Source: Microbotryum silenes-acaulis (taxonomy: Eukaryota > Basidiomycota > Microbotryomycetes > Microbotryales > Microbotryaceae). Taken from it: a stretch of DNA of 64,000 nucleotides. This document shows, piece after piece, positions 46,058 through 57,036 of this stretch. Numbering within the stretch: the first letter of the stretch is position 1; the number at the start of each line of letters is the position of its first letter. A program made the translations under genes and the position numbers. Below the pieces are notes generated by a model, which did not search any database, was not told the DNA's origin, and was given only the letters and a program-made list of their open reading frames with translations. The stretch covers positions 186,001 to 250,000 of the forward strand of contig QPFY01000004.1 of the NCBI GenBank assembly GCA_003665825.1, in the 5' to 3' direction.

Positions 46058-47117
46058 ATGCCGGTGGACATCCGACTCGAACAGGCCCTCGGCCGCCCAG
46101 GCACTTTCCCCCGAGCTTTTGACGGCTATCGCTGGATATGTCCGTCAATTCGGGAAGGGTCACGGGCGGAAGCGGCGACGACACGGGCTCGTCCGCGGAG
46201 ACGACATCTACGACAGTGTTGGAGTGGATGACCTTTGCAATGCGTCTTTGGTCTGCAGATCCTGGCGTGACGTATTTCAGCGACAGCTAGTGGCACAAGT
46301 TAATCTCTTCAAGTCCAAGCAGGCGAATGCGCTGCTCGCATCCTCCTTGATCGAAAGGTATGCCATCCAGGTCCTGTCGCTCGAGTGTCTCGACGACGTG
46401 GATCATTTCAAGGTCATTGGAAGACTACGTTCCGTCACGGAACTCCACCTCGGCTATTCCACACTCACCATTGATCAATCGGTGTTGCAAACCTTCCAAG
46501 GTACGGAATGTGGTGCATTCTGAGTCATCATGTGGGAAGATCAACTGACGCTAGCTTTGGCGATACTTCTTTCGTGAGCTAGACCTCCAACGGCTCTATA
46601 TAGACGACTGCTCGTTTAACCTGCGCTATGGTGCAAACAGGACTACCCCTGTGGTACTACCCAGTCTAAGGACTCTTAGTCTGTTCTTCGTGGAGCGGAC
46701 CACTGTGTTGTCAGTGACTCGACTCCTGGTGATGCCCGCCCTCGATGATCTCAGGATCAGCTATCCGGCTACCCGCGGTAACGACTATACGTCACTGTTT
46801 AAACTACTCGCTGCTTGCGGCTCTCGTCTTGGCTGTTTACATCTCGATCTCTACGAACCGCATCAAGATCGCCCAACGAAGTTCGCATACATGATTCAAC
46901 TTGCGCATGACCTTCCGCACCTTTGCCCGTCACTCCGGACAATCAGATTGCATGTTTGCTGCCCCTGGTACGGGCGTCTCGAAACCGACTAGGTTTACAA
47001 GGAGATGATCGCCAACATCACCTCGGCCAGTACGCAGATGCAGATCAGGGATGGTCTTTTCGGCTTTTGCTGCAAGAGTTTGACGCGGAGGCCAAAGCGC
47101 GCGCTACCTCAAGTCCC

Positions 47118-47222
47118 TGCTGTAAGCCGTGCTCGCACGCATTCCTCTCCTCTGCTGTAAGCCGTGCCCGCACGCATTCCTTCCCTCCGCTGTAAGCCGT
47201 GCCTTCACGCCTGCCCTTTGAG
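47118..47222. repeat. Three 35-bp tandem repeats
   Basis: The unit contains GCTGTAAGCCGTGC and CACGC and is repeated at 47118, 47153 and 47188. Copies 1 and 2 differ at a few bases, and copy 3 is more diverged. Confidence 0.75.
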
Positions 47223-47904
47223 CCTTGGTCCATAAGCCGCCCCCCCGCGCAGGAATTTCTACCCAAGCCTGCTCCTCCAGCCTTGTCAGTTCCGCACTGC
47301 TTGCCGCTGCTGTACCAGTTCATTGCTGTGTACCTCTGCCACCCTCCTGCCAAGGTTGGTGTCCGTCCTCGAACTCTTCCTGTCACTACGCCTCAGGCTG
47401 ACAGGTTCCGAGTCTCGCACAGGACCTTCAAGCCCCAGCGATCACGGACGCACCCGCATCAGTCTCTGCCAGACTGCGTGGACAACTGCCCTCTGTGTAC
47501 GCTGCTTCTTCAACTCTCCTTGTTGGATGGTTGACTAACTGCTCATACCCCTGTATGCAGCCCCCGCCCTACGCCTGCCAAGCGTAGCCGTGCCTCTCGC
47601 CATTGAGTACGGCGTCTCGCTCCTAGAGCTAAGGTACATCGCCATTCCTCTCCCGGGCTCTGCCCCAGGGTACTCCTACTCACAGCTGTCCTTGTTGGGC
47701 ATGCTGACTTACTTGGCTACCTCGCTACGCAGACAATCCTCATCACCCAACGTGCCAGCGTTCCGGGTTGATTATCTCTGTTCGTACGCGACGCGCTTTC
47801 CAAGCAAAGGTATGCCAAGTCTTCCCAGTCATTTGCAGTAATCCTAGATACTGATAGGAACCGCGCTTTCCAAGCAAAGCCGTTCCATTTTCTGAGCTCC
47901 TCCC

Positions 47905-47905
<1 letters not shown>

Positions 47906-47939
<34 letters not shown>

Positions 47940-47970
47940 AAAAAACAAAACAAAAAAAAGAAAAAGAAAA
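47906..47970. repeat. C32 homopolymer followed by A-rich tract
   Basis: A run of 32 C (47906-47937) is followed directly by A-rich sequence with scattered C and G (to about 47970). The length may be an assembly or sequencing estimate. Confidence 0.85.
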
Positions 47971-48391
47971 AGGACTTCCTTGTTGGTCTCCCTTTCTATT
48001 TTCTTTTCTGTTCTGTTCTTGGTTACATCTGTGGGTCGTCCTGGTAGCACATCACCCCATGCCGGGTTCAGCCCAAACCTGCAACTTGACTGGCTTCACC
48101 CGCTAACTTGGCTCCGCTCGCGCGCTCTACGAAGGAGTCGAAATGGAAATTTGGTTCGACACGTCTCACCCGGTTCCAATCGGCATCTGGCTGGCGGAGC
48201 TCGTCAGTGCACTTGACAACTTCCCTTACCTCCGAGTCCTGGAAATAGATGCGAACCAGTTTCGTAAATTTAGTCCTAATGGGGCTGAGCAATGCACCTG
48301 GCAACGATTGCTGGCTCAGAAGCGCGTCGAACTGAGAAAGGCATGCGAGGCGAGATCGATCGACTTGGACGACATCCTCTTTCGCAACTAG

Positions 48392-48815
48392 CCTCCAAGG
48401 GGTTCAACATGGGAATCTCAGACTTCACTTTCGGATTTTGGAGTCAAATTTTGGACTGTAGTCGTTTTACTGGCGCCCACTCTGGATTGTAGAAGATCTT
48501 TTGTAATATGGTCGTACAGAGAGCTGCAGCATTCGAAGCCCACCTTACAGGCTCGGTCAAAGAAGCGTTTGGAGCTGCCAGCAGCTCGACTCACCTGGTC
48601 ATTAGGGGGCCTGCCAAGATCTTCCGGTTGCAATAGCTTTCAAGGCTATAGTAACCGCAGCAAAAAAAAATGGGAAAAGCGGGCTCGACACCATGAGGAT
48701 AGATGATGGTGAAAAATAGGGAAGGGCGTCCGAGATGCTAAGAGATAGAAAGACTGCGCGACTGGGCTCATGATATGGTTTCTCTGCTTAGCTCCACATC
48801 TGCCAAACGCTTCGA
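48392..48815. other. Spacer between F-box remnants
   Basis: This stretch follows the stop of the interrupted F-box gene. No coding sequence is supported. Confidence 0.3.
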
Positions 48816-49168
48816 GTGCAGACTGATTCGAGCTCGAGCAGCGTCCGGATACGGCCAGCTTCGCCCTTTGGCTTTTTTGGGGTCTGCTGGATAACCCGAT
48901 CGACTGGTCCGGACGCGTTTCCCGGGGTCAGAATCCTCGACGTAGAGGCTTACGTCGGAGATTCGATGCACGATCGCGAACCCAAGGTGCTCACCACCGC
49001 CCAACGTGACACCGACCAAAGAATGCTCGCTCAGCAATGCAAAGAGTTGGAGATGGCTTGCCAGCGCAAATGCATGCATTCATCTCAAGTCCTTAGGGGT
49101 GCTCTTCTCCGCGTTTCTCGGCCGCCCTTCCTTCGAGCGACGAATGGTGGACGCACCTTGAGTAGATA
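48816..49168 (+). pseudogene. F-box family C-terminal fragment
   Basis: A frame reads GVRILDVEAYVGDS, then QRMLAQQCKELEMACQRKCM. This matches the C-terminus of the interrupted F-box gene just upstream (QRLLAQKRVELRKACEARSI), in the same order and spacing. No F-box or upstream part is present. It looks like the remains of a tandem family member. Confidence 0.4.
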
Positions 49169-49439
49169 GACATGCAGCAGATGCGGAACGAATCGCCGTC
49201 ATCAGCCAGCGGAGACTTGTTTCGACTTACAATAACGGCTCAATGGCACTAATGCTCGAACTGGATTCTGACGCAGCTTATCGGACCGCGAAAAAGTACG
49301 AGAGGTCGACTCGCGGGACTGAACAGCTTGTTCCATCATCCGTACACGGTAGACCTCATTAATTTTCCCTTTAGGAGACTATGCCCACTGGAAGTGCGCA
49401 GGTCGTGACTACCTCCTCGTGACACCCAGCCTGCCTCGG

Positions 49440-49770
49440 AGTGGGCCTGATAAACTGCGTCAATTGTATGAGACATGAACACGCGGGTACACACCGGATC
49501 CGATGCAGAAGCAATCGTGAGGAGAATACCTAGGTTCGGGCTCGCTCGCGGGATCAGGCCTATCAAATTCTGTCTTACCCACCCGAGAGAGCGCCGACGA
49601 GTGTGCCGAGGGAAAGCAGCGACGTGATGAGCGAACGATTCAGCGAGCTGATGCAGTAGATGCCTCCTTGATACTTGGCTTGCAAGGCGCATCCCACCGG
49701 CGTCGGCGGTCCGATATCCGAATGTGTAGATCCAGTTCTGCAAGATCCAGTATCATGGTACGACATTGCG
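49440..49770 (-). pseudogene. Sugar-transporter (MFS) remnant
   Basis: One minus-strand stretch reads SLNRSLITSLLSLGTLVGAL and follows a YHDTG motif, as at the first two helices of fungal hexose/quinate transporters. Another frame nearby reads NLGILLTIASASDPVCTRVF, like the third helix. The pieces are in different frames and nothing of the other nine helices is seen. I treat it as an eroded fragment. Confidence 0.35.
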
Positions 49771-52063
49771 AGTTAGCTCATGTGCGAAAGCATGGGCCGC
49801 CGGGGAAAGCTTGAAGAACACTGCGGGGCCCGGCCCGGTGATGTCAGTAGCATGTTATCTGGCAAATTCAAATATGAGTCGACAGATATGATCATCAGTC
49901 ATTTGGTTCTCAGGCTGGCGCAGGTTCCCTTTAGTTTCTGACGTGCTGCCACGAGCGACGCAAATCGATACCGAAACGTCGCCGGTGACAACGGCAACCC
50001 GTTTAGTTAGTTGTTAACACCGGCACAAGATAATCCGTGCCTCGAAGTCAAGAAAAGAAGCTTCAGCTCCACCAATCACCCAAAAATAAAGCCACCTGAA
50101 CATAGTCACGACAACACTGGGGTCAGCATCGGCGTTCAGGCCCGACACGTTCGGCTGAAAGGCACGAGATCGCTCTCGAGCCTCACTGGTTCCGAGTCCA
50201 AACTGAAAGGATCAAACGGTGCAATTCGCAGGCGAAGAAAGACTACTAAAAGGACTAAGGTCAAGAGACGCTGCGGCGCCGCGCGCGAGGGCAAGCGTGA
50301 GGCCGCTGAGGTTCTGGTTGGCTTGAGGTCGTCGTGAGGCGTAGGCGGAGCGACGCCTTACATCGGCCTTCCTGCGAGCACCGCACCTCCGGGGCTGTCT
50401 CAGGGTGCGCAGCAAGCTGGCGCTGGCAAGCTCGAGGATGGATAGGGCGTACCGAAACTGACAAAAATGCAGGTGAAGGCAGCTCTCATTCCGTGGTCTG
50501 CAATACTTAGTAATGACGTGCGCATACCACCGACTGCCGTCCCGCGCGAACGTTGTCTCAGCAGGTTAAACGCCGTGGGGAACGGGTGAGCCCCTACGAC
50601 GTCTGAGATCTGAGATCACAGGTGAGATCTGACTCTGGCGCCGGTTTCAAACTCGAGCGGGGGCCCTGCCGGATTCATCCCTGCTCACTGCGCTACGTTT
50701 AAGCGAGTTTCATAGTCGAGCCTACTACTAGTCCGCAATGTCAGTCTACAATGTCTGCACGGGGTCTGAGCTGATGTGACGGCACGACTTTGGAGGTTGA
50801 ACAATTTAGGCTCGCATCCAATCCAGAAAGCTGCGCTTGAGGCTCGGCGATACGTGTTCTCGTCCCGGTCCGTTAGACCATCAAGGAGGAGTGTGCTCAG
50901 TGCTGTGCCCTTGACACAACCCTTGATCCGCTTTGATTGTCGCCGAATCGGCGGAATCAGCGATGCGAGTTCAGTGGAGAAGGGAGTTTAGCGGATGCCC
51001 GAACTCCATCTGATACAACATCGGTAAAGAAAAGGCAAAGCGTAGAATACACAGCAAGGTCAAACAGGTAAATAACTAATTTGGTTTTCCATTTCTAATC
51101 CAGTCTCTGCCCTTTCCCTTGAGGGCAAGCGCCTTACTTTACCTTTTCTTCCGAAGAGGGATCTGGCTCGTAGTTCAGACCTCTTTCGTACGACGTGGCG
51201 CTGTAAAGTGTATAGCTGGACACCCACAAACACCAAATACTCGAAAAAAGGTCAGCTCTTGCCAGAAGCATAATCGCATCACCTGTCCCTCGAACTGCCA
51301 GTTGCCGACTCGCGACCGAGGATGCCATGGCCGTCAGTAGTACCCGAAGGGCCGCATCTGGCGCCCCTATCGTGATCGCGGCTAGCCGCACCGAGTCTCG
51401 CGTTGCGTAGCGCGTTTCATCTCGACTTCAAGCCGTCTTTTTCGGAATTGACGCTTTCAAGTTCGGCTAGGGTCGATCTTGAAGGAATGCTCTAGCTCCC
51501 ATGTCTTTCCTGCGTACGTGCTTAACAATATAAAGTCGGGCGGTGGAGCTGCCCGCTCAGCTGCTTTGAACGGTGGCGGTTGAACCACATCAGACCGCGA
51601 GGAATTGAGACATGCGGTTACCGGAGTACAAATTATCACAGCACATCTCAAGCCATCTCAATGAGCTTGAATTCGGAGTTTCGGTGAACCCACATGGCGT
51701 GATCGACGCCCTAAGCACCCGGCCGCTAGTCGAGTTTCGTAGCGCGATTTGAAGCTGTGAATCGACTAACGGAGGGGCCTCCGTCGACCTGTCCATTTTG
51801 GATCCCAAACTCGGAAGGGCCGAAAAAATGGTCCCCGAGAAAGCTTGCGACTCGGGGGTTCTTCCTCTACCTCTCTCTCTCTCTTTCATCTCCAACCCTA
51901 GACTGAACGAGCCGTTCGGTCCCACATCTCACCTTTCCCTCTTTCCGGCTTCACATCTAGCAACTTTCACGTGCGGTCCACTTGCTGCCGACGTCTCCTT
52001 TCCTTCCATCTGAATCTCCATCCTTCACCCGGTGTACCTTCGCCCCGCCGTTCCCTCGCAAAA
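49771..52063. other. Gene-poor stretch before the pepsin-like gene
   Basis: I find no supported gene in about 2.3 kb, only short frames on both strands without domains. The last part (about 51870-52060) is pyrimidine-rich, with a CT microsatellite near 51876. This is common in fungal promoters just before the start codon. Confidence 0.4.
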
Positions 52064-54082
52064 ATGCGAGTCCCCTCGGCCTTGTTCGCCCTCCTCCCCC
52101 TGTTGGGCCAACTTACTCAAGCCCACCACGATGCAGCCCCCCGCAACCACCAGCCGCGCTCATTCAAGCTCGACGTCAGGACTCCGCAGCGCCGTGACTT
52201 TCTCCGCGTTGATGGAACCGTGAACGTGGAGTGAGTACTGCATCGAGCTACCATGTCTCAGTCATTTGAGATCCGAGCTTCTCCATCCTCGTATTTCGCG
52301 AAACCCCTCAACTCGACGAATGAGAATCACGGGGTGCCCTAAAATTGGTCTCCTGGCGTGCGCAGCACTAGTTCGAGACTCGAGCGCTCGATCTCCGATC
52401 ACGCCGCACCCTCTGCTTTCCCGTTCCCCTCCAAGTTGATCTAATCTAGACTATAAAGATGCAACTTACTGACGCCCCACAATATCACCTCTTCAATTTC
52501 GTGTCCATCTCCGTAGACTCGTCAAGCGCGCCGTCAAGCAACATCATCAACGTCGCCAAGCTCAAGCCGTGGCCGCCACTAGAGACCGAACTGCTCACTT
52601 GAATGTCTTGAAGCGAGCTCAAGAGACGGAGGACATGTTCCACGCCAAAAAAGCGAGGGTCGTGGGAAGGGCCTTAAAGTCGGGAGCAATGCCTGTGATC
52701 CCTGACGAGGACGCCACCTGGCTCGGAACGGTTGGGCTTGGTCCCGGCGGGTCGCAAAAGATCAGCAATCTCGTGCTCGACACGGATGGCCCCAAGTACG
52801 TTCCCCAATTATGCTTGTCAGATTCGGCTGATGAACCACTGAAAGCTGACTTGCGTTTATGCATTTAATCTACGCACCAAAGACTGTCTGTTTACACCAA
52901 AGGGTCACCCACGACTTGCAAGAGTACCTACGATCCGACCAAATCCCCTCGCGCTATCAAAGGAGCCTCTTACACATCCGGAGATGGTGAGGACACCCGT
53001 AAACTCTGGCGACATAGCTCCCTGGCGTTCGCTAATACTAATCTTGGCCCTCCTGACAGGCATAGCGAAGGGCGACTACTATCAAGACTCGGTGACTTTT
53101 GGTGGCTTGGAGGTCGCAAGCCAATCCTTCGTAGCTTTCACGAACACATCCAATGGAGAGAACCTGGAAGATCACATGCTCGCGCCGGCTGGGGCTTGTG
53201 GCTTCTTGGGTCTGGGGTTTAACTCGAACCATTCGACCTTGGTGCAAACCCTCATCAGCTCGAACGCAATCGCCCAGCCCTTCTTTGCCGTTGGTCTCAC
53301 CGATACTGGCGGCTCGGTCGATATCGGTGCGGTCGATCCTAGAGCTTACAAGGGCCAAATAGCGTGGGCTCCCCTCGTGGATGGCGCGAAATCGACCTCG
53401 TGGACGATCAAGACCACAGCCTTCACGAAAAATGGGAAGCCTCTCCCGAACAAGGGCAATATGACCGTTAATTTCCAAACCTCTTCACTGTAAGTCGCTC
53501 TCGTTGCGGTGATTTGTGCTTGAGCTGACAAGGCGAACGCGTAATTCGCAGTTACACGATCATCCCATCCTGGCTCGGCCATGCAATCGGCGGCTCCGTC
53601 GATATAAAAAAAGGCTCCTTATACCAGGTCGCGTGCAAAGAGATTGAGAAGATAACATTCGGCTTCAAGATCGGCGGTAACACCATGGAAATGCCCCTGT
53701 CGTCGCTCAACATCGGAAGTAAGCTTCGGTCCACGTCCCAGGCCACCTTTTGGTCTGAACTTCGGCCAGCTGACCCGTTATGAACATGCTACGTTCTTTT
53801 ATCAGACCTCCGAAGCGACCCGAGCACCTGTCTTTTAGCAATCGCACCAACGGAGCACCCTGAAATCAGACTTGGATCTGTGGCAATGGAGGTTGGTACA
53901 AGCGCTTTGATCTAGTCTCCGACCCGCGATACCAAAAGCACGTCACTGACCTCTCGTGCGACATCTCGTCGTCGTGGCGACCCTCGTTTCAGAACTTTTA
54001 CGTCGTGCATGCATTCGCGCACGACAAGATGGGCCCGGCTGTCGGCGTCGCCAAGGCCAAAATTGTCCCCAAATCCGGTTAG
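52064..54082 (+). CDS. Secreted pepsin-like (A1) protein with altered catalytic motifs
   Basis: The start is ATG 52064, with a signal peptide MRVPSALFALLPLLGQLTQA. Exons join in phase to a full two-lobe pepsin fold. Lobe 1 reads TWLGTVGLGPGGSQKISNLV and then LDTDGPKLSVY, formed across an intron. GDYYQDSVTFGGLEVASQSF and GACGFLGLGFNSN follow. Lobe 2 reads VNFQTSSLYTIIPSWLG, then STCLLAIAPTEHPEIRLG. The last exon (53993-54082) reads NFYVVHAFAHDKMGPAVGVA. In active enzymes both lobes carry D-T/S-G-S/T. Here lobe 1 has D-T-D-G, and lobe 2 has F-Q-T-S, which lacks the Asp. The gene is otherwise intact, so it is predicted to be a secreted or cell-wall protein without protease activity. The last intron uses a weak GTTGGT donor. 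Confidence 0.8.
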
Positions 54083-55076
54083 CTCGAATGTCGTCTCAAT
54101 AAGAGGCCCTTGCCTCCGTTCTATAACTGCTTCTTTCTGCCGCTCCATTGCGCTCTCCTTCCCCGCATCCTTTTTACATCGGTCGTCATTCTCACACCAC
54201 CAGATTACGGGGCCCTCTTTTGCTGCAATTTCCTCTTCTGTGGAAGCATCGCATGGGCAGCCGTGCTCCAGAAACGATAGACAGGATCAAGTGGTAGTAA
54301 CCCACGTCTAGAACCTCGGGTCAATGACCTGAGTACCTGAAGGCAGCCAAGAGAGGTGTTCCAGGCGCGCGCGAGCTATCTGAACTAAACACAACCAGTG
54401 GGATCCCGTTTGTAAGGGGATGCCTTACAGAACAGCCCTATAAGTAGCCTCTGAGCAGCTAGAACTGCCGAGTTCTAGTTACGACTTGCTCTTAGCCTAG
54501 CGGTCAAGAACGACAGATTGTATTTTATGCACATCAGAGGCGCATACCTTACACCGTTAAATTAACGGGATGATTCCAAATAGCAGGAAAATCGAACGAT
54601 ATAATGACGAAAGACAGCAGAGAAACTATTTTTCACTTAGGACTTGGCCCTCCCGGGCGACCTTAGGACCGGGGTAGTAGTGGCGAGGGTTTCTCCTTCA
54701 ATGAATGAGTGGAGCTTCAAAAGCACGTTCAGACCCGAGACCTGATCGAGGGGTGGGGATGGTGCGACCGAGTAGACATCTTCTTCGGACCCATTCACGT
54801 TTTGGCACGACATGGTCTTCGAGCTATTCTTGTCATCAGATTTGTACGTATTGGTCGGAGTGGCGTGTGCAGTCAAGATCTGGGTTTTGCTTCGACGGCT
54901 CGTGCAGAAGAGGATGAGTGCACACTCAACGAGCCAAAACGCTCGAACTCAGAATCCAGCTCCTGTAAACCCACAGACCATGCTCTCGCTCGATAATAAA
55001 AACTGCCAGGTCACAGATACATTGCACTGTTTCTAGAGGGATATTTCAATTACACTTCTGACCGAACCAGCTCCAT
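54083..55076. other. Spacer with repeat ends
   Basis: This stretch lies between the 3' ends of the pepsin-like gene (+) and SNRNP27 (-). It holds CCAGTGGGATCCCGTT (54395-54410), the reverse complement of the Helitron-like right end at 45777-45792. It also holds a palindrome CCGTTAAATTAACGG (54554-54568), resembling the hairpin of that element. Short frames at 54637-55030 have no recognised domain. Confidence 0.4.
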
Positions 55077-55862
55077 CTACTTGATCTTGTCGAGCGGCCT
55101 ATTGAATCCACCGAGCCTATTCATGTACTGCCGGTGGGTCCTTGGCCTCTTGATCTCGACGTCGGCCAAATCCTCCTGCACGTGCTTGGCATGCGTTGAA
55201 TCAAACGACGAAAAGCCCATCATCGCCGCCATCGCCGCGGCTGAATCGTCCTCGTCCTCTTCCTCGGCCTGAGCGGGGGTGTCACCCTTGGCCTTGGAGG
55301 CGTTCGGGGAGGCGGATCGAGAGGAAGAAGCTCGTCGTTGCTGATGAGGGTCTTGAGGTCTTGAAGGTGGAGAGGGACGTCGTTGATGATCCGATCTTCG
55401 ACTGGGGGGTGAACGAGAGCGAGAGCGCGACCGATCCCTACGTTCCCCGTTCCTCGAAGAAGAAGGGTAGTCCCTCCCACTTACACCTCGTCGCGAGTCG
55501 TGACTGGATCGTGTATCATCCTCTTCGTATGGCCTGCGTCGAGGTGGCGATGCTCGTCGTGCAGTCGAAGCGTAGGAAGCCTCGTCACCGTCATCGTCCC
55601 GTCTCCTCCTCGCACCACCGTCGCTGCCAAGTCGATCATCTCGAGCGTAGTCGTCGTAGCGTCGTCTATCCCTGTCCCCGTTGGATGTCGTGTTGCTGCT
55701 ATCCAAGTCGGCATACGAGGTCGCGGCCCTTGATGCACCGGCACCGTGCGACCGGGAGTAGTCCCGCGAGTCCCGCGAGTCACGAGAATCACGCCTGTCA
55801 CGGCTTGGGTAGTCTTGGGTGCGACGAGACGAGTCGTACGAAGGTCGATCGCGGTAGGACAT
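55077..55862 (-). CDS. SNRNP27: U4/U6.U5 tri-snRNP 27 kDa protein (SNRNP27)
   Basis: This is one exon of 261 codons starting at ATG 55862. The N-terminal three quarters are an RS-like low-complexity domain (DRRDSRDSRDSRDYSRS, RRDRSRSRSRSPPSRRS). The C-terminal 60 residues carry the family signature: MMGFSSFDSTHAKHV, then a basic linker, then HRQYMNRLGGFNRPLDKIK. In other eukaryotes this protein is part of the tri-snRNP and helps set the 5' splice site during spliceosome activation. Absence of introns is unusual here. Its 5' flank was cut about 120 bp upstream of the ATG by a DNA transposon. Confidence 0.92.
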   Translation of the reverse strand: MSYRDRPSYDSSRRTQDYPSRDRRDSRDSRDSRDYSRSHGAGASRAATSYADLDSSNTTSNGDRDRRRYDDYARDDRLGSDGGARRRRDDDGDEASYASTARRASPPRRRPYEEDDTRSSHDSRRGVSGRDYPSSSRNGERRDRSRSRSRSPPSRRSDHQRRPSPPSRPQDPHQQRRASSSRSASPNASKAKGDTPAQAEEEDEDDSAAAMAAMMGFSSFDSTHAKHVQEDLADVEIKRPRTHRQYMNRLGGFNRPLDKIK

Positions 55863-55983
55863 GGTTGGCTTGATAATTGATCGTGCAGTGGTTGTGGAGG
55901 GCCGGTGTGGGAGGAGGGACAGGGGGACGATTGCGGAGGACTCGACGGAATAGATGAACGGACGACTTGACTAGACTTGATTG

Positions 55984-56013
55984 TATGGGCCGCCGTTTGG
56001 GCAACAAATGGAT
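55984..56013 (+). repeat. Left terminal inverted repeat
   Basis: Thirty bases are identical to the reverse complement of 58541-58570. TGATTG (55978-55983) lies just outside. Confidence 0.9.
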
Positions 56014-56300
56014 AATCCGTTTGGGATTCTCCATTAATAAACCCTACAATTCACCTGTTAATAAATTCTTGATCTAGTTCTTTAATAGAAGGTGATTCTA
56101 ATAATTCCTTATTATTAAAGTATTCATGGAATTCTTCCTCCCGGTTCCCTTTTTAGGTTCTGAAAAGGGAAAAGGGCTAGTTTCAAATCGTTTGACTTCT
56201 TCAGTTAAACCAGATAAAATCTTATTAAAACGTGAAGCTTGATGTAGTGTTAATAACGGATATTGGTTCATAGAATTGAGCTATGAAAACTGAATAAATC
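56014..56300 (-). other. Mitochondrial-DNA-like insert (LAGLIDADG endonuclease fragment)
   Basis: This block is strikingly AT-rich compared with everything around it. On the minus strand it reads, in two frames joined by one frameshift, NQYPLLTLHQASRFNKILSG and NKELLESPSIKELDQEFINR. The second is followed by TGA and then IVGFINGE. With the mitochondrial reading of TGA as Trp this becomes WIVGFINGE, a LAGLIDADG-type motif typical of intron-encoded homing endonucleases. The block lies right inside the left transposon arm. A nuclear copy of mitochondrial DNA is the simplest view. Confidence 0.55.
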
Positions 56301-57036
56301 AAGATCATTTTTTCGATTTTCTTTTTATTTTTGGAAAAATGCCAAAAAGCGCGTAGATTGAGTAGATTGCGCGCGCAGCGCGCGTAATACCCCTTCCGTG
56401 CGCGGATACTACGGTGCGGCGAGCGAGTCTAACAGCGAGCGAAACGCGCGTGGACCGCCAATAGGGGCCAAAAAAAGATGTTTTTCCTGGAAAGCGCGCA
56501 ACTCCGACGGATTCAGAGGGCGTGAGAGACCAAAAGTGCGTCCAAGGGATGCAAAGCTGTGAATGACGAGCGTATGAAGGCCCATCGGCGCGCAATTGCA
56601 CGATTTTCGGCGCGCGCAAGTAGCCCGGGCGCTAAGCTCAACTAAGCCCTCCCTCTGGGAGGGGCTTACGAGTTATCGGCGCGCTTGGCCCAGTTGCCCT
56701 CCGAAATTTCAGGGCCATTTTGGGGTGGTTCTCTGTAACTTGGCAAGTAGGCGCATTCATGCAAAAGTGAGGGTTACTATTTTTCTTTATGCTCTAAAAA
56801 TGACATACCTCAAGTGGCGAGAGCTTTCATAAGCTGTGGGTGGAGCTGCAGCGATCCGAAGTCTGCGATTTCGGTCGATCGGGCCTCAGATGGTCCGAGC
56901 GCATCGTGTAATTGGCGCTCTCATCATCGGCGAGCCTGCTCCGTTCGGCTTGATCCCTTTGCGTACGCTTCGCTGTTCTCCTCTTTTCACGATGATCCGT
57001 CGGCCACGTTAAGCGCGACAATATCTAAAACCAAAA

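Larger units (their letters stand above)
47115..48090. other. Insertion inside the F-box pseudogene
   Basis: The inserted stretch starts with three 35-bp tandem repeats. It ends in a 32-base C run and an A-rich tract. A 17-bp direct repeat (GCGCTTTCCAAGCAAAG) occurs at about 47790 and 47863. No coding sequence is recognised. The edges are inferred from where the F-box reading breaks and resumes. Confidence 0.4.
46058..48391 (+). pseudogene. F-box/LRR-like gene, interrupted
   Basis: Three blocks in order look like one fungal F-box protein. Block 1 (46090-46510) has the F-box, LSPELLTAIAGYVRQF and DLCNASLVCRSWRDVFQ, then leucine-rich segments. Block 2 (about 46560-47110) has PSLRTLSLFFVERTTVLSVT and HDLPHLCPSLRTIRL. 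Block 3 (48100-48391) has IWLAELVSALDNFPYLRVLE and a C-terminus QRLLAQKRVELRKACEARSI. It is damaged. No ATG is in frame with the F-box. Blocks 1 and 2 do not join in phase through the visible intron. A TAG follows RLETD at 46990. About 1 kb of foreign sequence (about 47115-48090) splits blocks 2 and 3. F-box proteins usually tether substrates to SCF ubiquitin ligases. Confidence 0.6.

Noticed and set aside
53820..53992. Apparent frameshift near the end of the pepsin-like gene
   Set aside because: A GTTGGT-AG intron ending at 53992 joins GSVAME to NFYVVHAF in phase, matching the family's last strands. I therefore treat the gene as intact.
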